A stretch of DNA of 64,000 nucleotides from Pogonophryne albipinna. Its lineage: Eukaryota; Chordata; Actinopteri; Perciformes; Artedidraconidae. Both the position numbers and the translations under genes were made by a program. Shown piece by piece: positions 59,221 through 64,000 of this stretch. The number at the start of each line of letters is the position of its first letter. Positions within the stretch are counted from its first letter, which is position 1. The notes beneath the pieces were generated by a model. It did no database searches and was not told the DNA's origin. It saw only the letters and a list, made by a program, of their open reading frames with translations. The DNA is taken from NCBI GenBank assembly GCA_028583405.1, contig CM053243.1, positions 26,132,524 through 26,196,523 on the forward strand, given 5' to 3'.

Positions 59221-60566
59221 ATGCGCGATTTAAACGCACCGTTAGGCGTGGACGCGCTCGTGCACGTTTGGCCTCCGGTCCTTCTGTACGCGTTCCCACC
59301 CCTGGCTCTGATACCCCCAACTCTGGCCAGAGTGAGAGAACAACGCCACACACTTATCCTGATAGCTCCGCACTGGCCTGCAATGTACTGGCTGGCGGAG
59401 ATATATCAGCTGCTGTGCGGGCAGCCGTGGCAGCTCCCACTACGCAGGGACATACTGTCTCAGGCGGGGGGGGGCGATCTTTCACCCACACCCAGAGCGC
59501 TTGGCACTATGGGCCTGGCCCGTGAGTGGTACAATCTGAATACAGTGGGGCTCCCTCAGAAGGTGATAAACACTATTCAGAGTGCAAGAGCTTCCTCCAC
59601 CAGGTCTCTCTATGACTGTAAGTGGAGGGTGTTTGAGGAGTGGTGCCTTCAAAAAGGACACATCTCTTTTCAATGTCCTGTCAGGGTGATTTTATCATTT
59701 CTCCAGGACTTAATTGATAAACACAGAGCTTTCTCTACGATCAAAGTGTACCTGGCTGCTATTGCTGCATGCCATGTGGGCTTTGAGGGAAAGACGGCTA
59801 GCCAACATCCTTTGGTCTGCCGTTTTATGAAAGGGGCTCGCAGGCTCCTCCCTGTTTCCAGGTCACTGGTGCCCTTATAGGACTTGGCAGTGGTTTTAGA
59901 TGGGCTCACTCGACCTCCATTTGAACCCCTGGAAGAAGCTGACATGAAACACCTGTCACTGAAGACAGTGCTGTTACCGGCTCTGGCTCTGCCAAGCGAG
60001 TCAGTGACATTCATGCGCTCTCTGTACATCCTTCATGCACTCAGTTTGCCCCGGGGCAAACGAGAGTGTTGCTGAAGCCCAACCCTGCCTTTATACCTAA
60101 GGTGGTTGGCTCATGTACCCCCATTGACATTGTGGCATTTCCTCCGCCGCTGTGTTCCTCTGAGGAACAGCGGCCGAATTTGCTGTGTCCAGTTCGTGCT
60201 TTACGCATCTATATGGACAGGTCAAAAGAGTTTCGTTGTAATGACCAACTCTTTGTATCCTGGGCTAACCCTCAGAAGGGCAAGCCCGTTACCAGGCAAC
60301 GGCTCTCCCACTGGATTGTGGAAGCGATTGCTCTGGCTTATACGAGTCAGGGTTTGCAGGCACCAACGGGCCTGCGTGCTCATTCTACTCGTGGACTGGC
60401 TACATCCTGGGCTTTGTTCAAGGGTGTTTCCATCCAAGACATTTGTGCAGCAGCGAGCTGGTCCTCGCCGCTCACTTTTGTCCGCTTTTACAGGCTAGAT
60501 GTCTCTGCTCCAAGTGTGGCCCGCGCAGTGCTGGGTCCCGTGTTGAGACAGAGTTCTACCTGTTAA
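59221..60566 (+). pseudogene. DIRS post-RNase H region and tyrosine recombinase
   Basis: 59221-59500 encodes the conserved region after RNase H (APLGVDALVHVWPPVLLYAF, LILIAPHWPAMYWLAEI). The recombinase begins near 59550: TIQSARASSTRSLYDCKWRV, FLQDLIDKHRAFSTIKVYLA (core-binding part). TAG at 59878-59880 and a frameshift near 59985 lead into AKRVSDIHALSV, which supplies the first catalytic Arg. The last frame (60066-60566) has LRAHSTRG (His-x2-Arg), AAASWSSPLTFVRFYRLDV (nucleophilic Tyr). The R...HxxR...Y set is that of tyrosine recombinases, which integrate DIRS circles. All four signature residues are readable but in separate frames. Confidence 0.9.
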
Positions 60567-60628
60567 GTTCTGGTTGTTTTTGGTGATTTTCGAGATAAGC
60601 ATGTCTAGCAATACGGGAGTTTCAATAT

Positions 60629-60724
60629 CCCATAGTGAGACATCGAACGGAGTGTTATGAATGAGAACTATAGGTTACTTACGTAACCCCAGTTCTCAGA
60701 GTAACATGAAGTGAGATGTCTCAC
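60629..60724 (-). repeat. Internal complementary region of DIRS
   Basis: 60629-60668 is the exact reverse complement of the left outer end (54841-54880, 40 bp). 60669-60724 is the exact reverse complement of the right outer end (60911-60966, 56 bp). Together they spell the joined termini and serve as the template for circularisation of the DNA intermediate in the accepted DIRS model. Confidence 0.95.
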
Positions 60725-60747
60725 CAGACGGCCCTTCTTGCTAAGGC

Positions 60748-60920
60748 GAAGCGAGAAGAGGTGCTTATTTTGAATGACGCTGCGTCGTAGCGCAAGCTAC
60801 TTAAAGGGTGGGTGGATTCCCTGACGTTGACGTCAAGATCACCAGCCAATCAGGATTGGCGTAATGAGATTGATGCTTCTGTTTGCATTCGCGTTGAGAC
60901 GCATCCCATAGTGAGACATC
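60748..60920 (-). repeat. Right inverted terminal repeat of DIRS
   Basis: Partner of 54865-55032. Differs by a short insertion (AAGC-like, near 60760) and a few substitutions. Confidence 0.92.
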
Positions 60921-61586
60921 TCACTTCATGTTACTCTGAGAACTGGGGTTACGTAAGTAACCTATAGTTTTGCTCCAGGGTGAAGCTGTCTCTAGGTCTG
61001 ACATCTCAAAACCGAAAAGCAGATTTATTGCTCATGGATTATCAGAAATCATTCAAAGTGACACAGACACATTGGATTAACCTATGGATTAACTTCAGTA
61101 TCGTTTTTATCGTTTTAATGCCATTGAAGACCACTTTTGACCAGACTACCACACAGGTGAGCCATTTTGCCGTTTTTAGCTAACTAGCTCCATATGTTTT
61201 GATGTGTGTTCTTGTTATTATCTCCGAGAATTCGTATCATTGAGTGATAATGAGGGTACCCATCGATTCTGTGTCCCCTCACGATGTGAAACGATGGGTT
61301 GAGATGTGCAGCAAAGATAAATAATAAGGTTTTGTGAGTGAATTTCGGTGCAGTCATCTGTTAGCATTTTTCGCTCGTTGCTAATTCAGAGTCTCAGCGT
61401 TAGCATTGTGGGGTTTTTTTTTGATTTTTTTTTTTAAATGATCAGTTAGATGAGTTTCTTTCCGTTACATGGATATAAAACATGCATAGTTTATTAAATG
61501 AACATGCCCTCAGACACTGTTTTCTGCAAGATATTGCAGGAGGCCCCCGGAACCGGGGTCTCTCGGGCTTAACAGGTTAACAGGTT

Positions 61587-62190
61587 AAGCCTTAAAGTTA
61601 TGCATAAATTAGGGCGTGGTCACATTGAGTGACAGGTCATTCCAGTGACTGCTGCTGTTGGCTTTCTGCTTTGCTAGCAGCTCCGTGATGCTACAGGGGC
61701 TCTGCCTGCTCAGCTCATCTGGGGAACATAACTTGAACTCTGCCATGTTTGTTGTGCTGGTGCCTTGTGGACTATTCTTCATGCTTATATCGTATCATTG
61801 TGACTCGCTCCGCGTTTAAAACAGACGGTGCATTAATGCAGTTTTACGGTAAATTCGAGTACTTTATTTATGTGTTGCTTATGTTTTTAGTCAGCTAACG
61901 TTAATGAATGTTAAGGCTTGGGTTAGCATGTAGTAAGCAAGTGGTAGCTACATCTGTGCTAACCATGCTAATCATAGCCTCCAAGTTAAAACGTAATAGA
62001 GAAGTGTTAAGCATTAAGTGTGATAATACTGTAGAACAAACGGCTTCTGTTTGAGGTTGATCAAATAAGGTCACCCTTGTAAGTTAGAGAGATATTTTAT
62101 TGGGTAGGTAACTTTATGCATCGCTAAGGTTGATTTAAATTTGCTATGATTGATTATGTAGACAAGCTACCGTCAAAGTAGTGTTGAAGA
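61587..62190 (+). repeat. Repeat family A, copy 2
   Basis: Matches, in order, 30480-30818, 32545-32725 and 33232-33320, without the hAT and LTR insertions found there. Shared phrases include CTTCTGTTTGAGGTTGAT and GCATCGCTAAGGTT. It begins directly after the end of family-P copy 3. Only the middle part of the family seems present. Confidence 0.75.
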
Positions 62191-62737
62191 GCGGCGTAGT
62201 ATACAGATGTAGCACTCTAGAATGGACTCCACCCAACGGATTCCAGCCGAAAACCCAGCGGATTCCAGTGGCTGGAAATGTAAAGCCCTCCCACTATTTC
62301 CTGAGAGGGCGTTGCCAGATTTTCAATTTCAGGATTTAACCATGAGATGGCGCTTCATTCACAAATACACAAAGACATGGGTGAACTTTGTTCTTCAGTT
62401 TGTTTCATGGACTTTCAGTACTTCAGTACTTCAGTAGTGTTTGCAGCATTTAAACACATATTTGTTATAGTTTTTACAGGCTACTATAACGAAGAAACAT
62501 CAATATTTTAGATCAAATAAAGTACATCTAATCTTATTATCTTAATTTTAATTCAATAATATATAGTCTTTATATATTAAATAATAATAATAATGTAAAT
62601 GTTTACACTTCTTTCTTTTTTATGCTCATACATTTACCTTTACAAAAGTTTGCTTTAATATGCAGTATATTCTTTGTAATATTGTTGTGGTGTTTTTACA
62701 CAGTACAGTAGATCGAAGTAAACCAACTTATACATTA
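62191..62737. other. No gene recognised
   Basis: Anonymous DNA; a 71-codon frame at 62222-62437 has no motif and the region beyond is A+T-rich. Confidence 0.4.
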
Positions 62738-62890
62738 AGATAAGATAAGATAAGATGGACCTTTATTAATCTCCGTGGGGAAATTCAGTTGTTCAAACAG
62801 CAACAGGGTTATGCTGCGTTCACACCGGACGCAATGCGAATATTCGCTTCGCTCTAATCGCTCCTATCCTATCACTCTAGTCTAATGCGC
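62738..62890 (-). mobile_element. LINE 3'-tail fragment followed by a Harbinger-like end
   Basis: 62738-62810: (AAGAT)n tail and GGACCTTTATTAATCTCCGT, the 3' end of a LINE in minus orientation similar to 53682. 62813-62890: TGCTGCGTTCACACCGGACG, which resembles the terminus of common fish Harbinger MITEs, but no opposite end was found. Confidence 0.55.
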
Positions 62891-63639
62891 AACTCGATTT
62901 TGACAGGATAACAACTGGTGACTTCTAGAATTGTGTGAGTAAAATTCTGTTTTTAGACTTCTCTGTTTCAGTGTGCGTACTCTGTATAAATGCTCTGTAG
63001 TTGATCTGATTGAAATTGTGATTTTAAATCTCAAAACCGCTACAGTATCTGTCAGGCAGAAACTTGGGACAAGTCATTTGACAGAAACCTTAAAACTGAA
63101 CTAACTGACTGCTAGGGTTAACTTTGATTTAAACATTTGTAGAATAGCTTTATTGAGTAGGTGTAACTGTATTAAGGGTTAAACTCATAACTTTATAACT
63201 TAGGGTTTACTGTAATTGTAAAAACCATTGTGCCACTGAAAAGACACAATAGCAACTCAGGAGGGAGCCAGTCTCGATTTCCTTTTGAGGGCCACCAGCT
63301 GCAGAGAGTTAACTAATTAAAGGTGCGTGGCCCCACAGCTGTGAGAACTCAGCAATCATGTGTCCATTTTTAGGTAGCACTTTCCTGGAGCGTCAGCTTC
63401 AGCGACAAAGGAGTCCTGTTGGAGTAAGACTGACAAAGACAAAGGAGTCCTGTTGGAATCACGAGGGAGGCAAAGAGGAGGCAAATCCTACTTAGATTGA
63501 GCCAAGTATCGCTGGTGTTTTATTTTCTTTAGTTTTTTAGCCCCTCATGCTATAATCATGTGTATTTTCTCCATTGCTGTTTATGTGTCTTCTCGCAATT
63601 ATCACTGGCCCCGTGTATCTCCTAATCGATATAACCGGC
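62891..63639. other. No gene; probable L2 5' UTR in its last part
   Basis: No coding motif. A 20-bp direct repeat GACAAAGGAGTCCTGTTGGA occurs at about 63403 and about 63435. The last few hundred bases lead without a break into the L2 coding region, so they may be its 5' untranslated region. Confidence 0.4.
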
Positions 63640-64000
63640 CTGCTCTCGTCTATCCCACATGCTCCACTGAGATCCAACATCTAGTTTCAGGTGGCCTGTG
63701 GAACTGCCAGTCAGCTGTTCCTAAGGCTAACTTCATCTCTGGCTACGCCTCCCTGCAGTCTCTGGATTTCCTCGCTCTCACTGAGACCTGGATTACTCCA
63801 TCCAACACATCCACTCCAGCAGCTCTCTCCACAGCATATTCCTTCACCCATACACCCAGACCCACTGGCAGAGGAGGTGGCACTGGTCTCCTGCTCTCTC
63901 CCAACTGGAGCTTTTCCCTCCTCGAGCTACCTAACTTCACTCCTTCCACCTTTAAATTTCATGCCGTCACAGTAACCCATCCTATACAATTAACCATTGT
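63640..64000 (+). mobile_element. L2 LINE 5' coding region (endonuclease), cut by the window edge
   Basis: The frame covering about 63680-64000 reads GGLWNCQSAVPKANFISGYA, SLQSLDFLALTETWI and GRGGGTGLLLSPNWSF. LWNCQS (N of the phosphate/metal site) and LALTETW (catalytic Glu) are the first motifs of the APE-type endonuclease that nicks target DNA for L2-clade LINEs. No stop appears up to the end of the window, so the copy may be longer than the truncated ones elsewhere. Its RT, if any, lies outside. Confidence 0.85.

Larger units (their letters stand above)
54841..60969 (+). mobile_element. DIRS1-like tyrosine-recombinase retrotransposon, 6.1 kb
   Basis: Order: left inverted terminal repeat, gag, RT/RNase H, tyrosine recombinase, internal complementary region, right inverted terminal repeat. 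No target-site duplication, as expected when a circular DNA integrates through a tyrosine recombinase. The tetranucleotide AGTT is shared by both outer ends (54840-54843, 60966-60969) and by the joined ends in the internal complementary region, and marks the likely crossover. Coding regions are broken in several places. It is inserted in family-P copy 3. Confidence 0.93.
54290..61576 (+). mobile_element. TTAA-type DNA transposon family P, copy 3, split by a DIRS element
   Basis: The left part (54290-54840) aligns closely with 17920-18480 (shared GAGCCTGTTTTTCAGGTCTC). The right part (60970-61576) ends GGGCTTAACAGG followed by TTAA (61577-61580). The right part shares TATCGTTTTAATGCCATTGA-like text with 20480-20515 of copy 1. 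Between them lies the 6.1-kb DIRS element. Without it this copy is about 1.16 kb. Confidence 0.7.

Overview
The window looks like a stretch of teleost fish genome made almost entirely of transposable elements. Three things point there: a DIRS1-type tyrosine-recombinase retrotransposon with full terminal architecture, L2- and Rex1-like LINEs including the usual fish L2 3' tail, and dense hAT, piggyBac, PIF/Harbinger and Tc1/mariner copies with long dinucleotide microsatellites. I recognise no host protein-coding gene, rRNA, tRNA or CRISPR. Every reading frame I can assign is transposon-derived, and almost all are broken. Element limits rest on terminal inverted repeats (TIRs) and target-site duplications (TSDs) read by eye; no database search was run.

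Layout. 1-14.0 kb: mostly anonymous A+T-rich DNA holding a LINE 3' end split by a 2.1-kb hAT element (3287-5432), a (TG)n tract and a TTAA-flanked element (11271-11978). 14.0-16.6 kb: a decayed piggyBac element with long subterminal inverted repeats, itself invaded by a Tc1 fragment. 17.9-22.6 kb: a TTAA-type repeat split by a Rex1-like LINE, a solo LTR and an L2 LINE. 22.9-25.1 kb: a Harbinger remnant with a MADF exon, then an uninterrupted second copy of the TTAA-type repeat.

26.1-44.8 kb is one Ty3/Gypsy-type LTR retrotransposon whose two LTRs are still about 98% identical by eye, swollen to 18.7 kb by nested insertions. These are a hAT with a BED exon, a second hAT-like segment with a CGGBP1-like finger, an 8.4-kb fold-back element (which holds a further repeat that in turn holds a hAT, a solo LTR and a TTAA MITE), a third hAT, a Harbinger MITE with a SANT-like fragment, and a hAT inside the 3' LTR. 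The coding part runs coiled coil, MYND zinc finger, retropepsin, reverse transcriptase, RNase H, integrase. The MYND finger where a Gag CCHC knuckle is expected is the oddest protein feature here.

44.8-54.2 kb: a 700-bp near-palindromic Tc1 derivative, a second copy of the 11.3-kb TTAA element, a (TG)n tract, and two LINE 3' ends in minus orientation. 54.3-61.6 kb: a third TTAA-type repeat interrupted by a 6.1-kb DIRS1-like element (54841-60969). Its internal complementary region matches both outer termini perfectly, although gag, RT/RNase H and recombinase carry stops and frameshifts. The window ends in a second copy of the repeat seen at 30-36 kb and in the 5' endonuclease region of an L2 LINE running off the edge.

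How it fits together: there is no operon or cellular pathway. The structure is a record of successive insertions, and the nesting gives their relative order.
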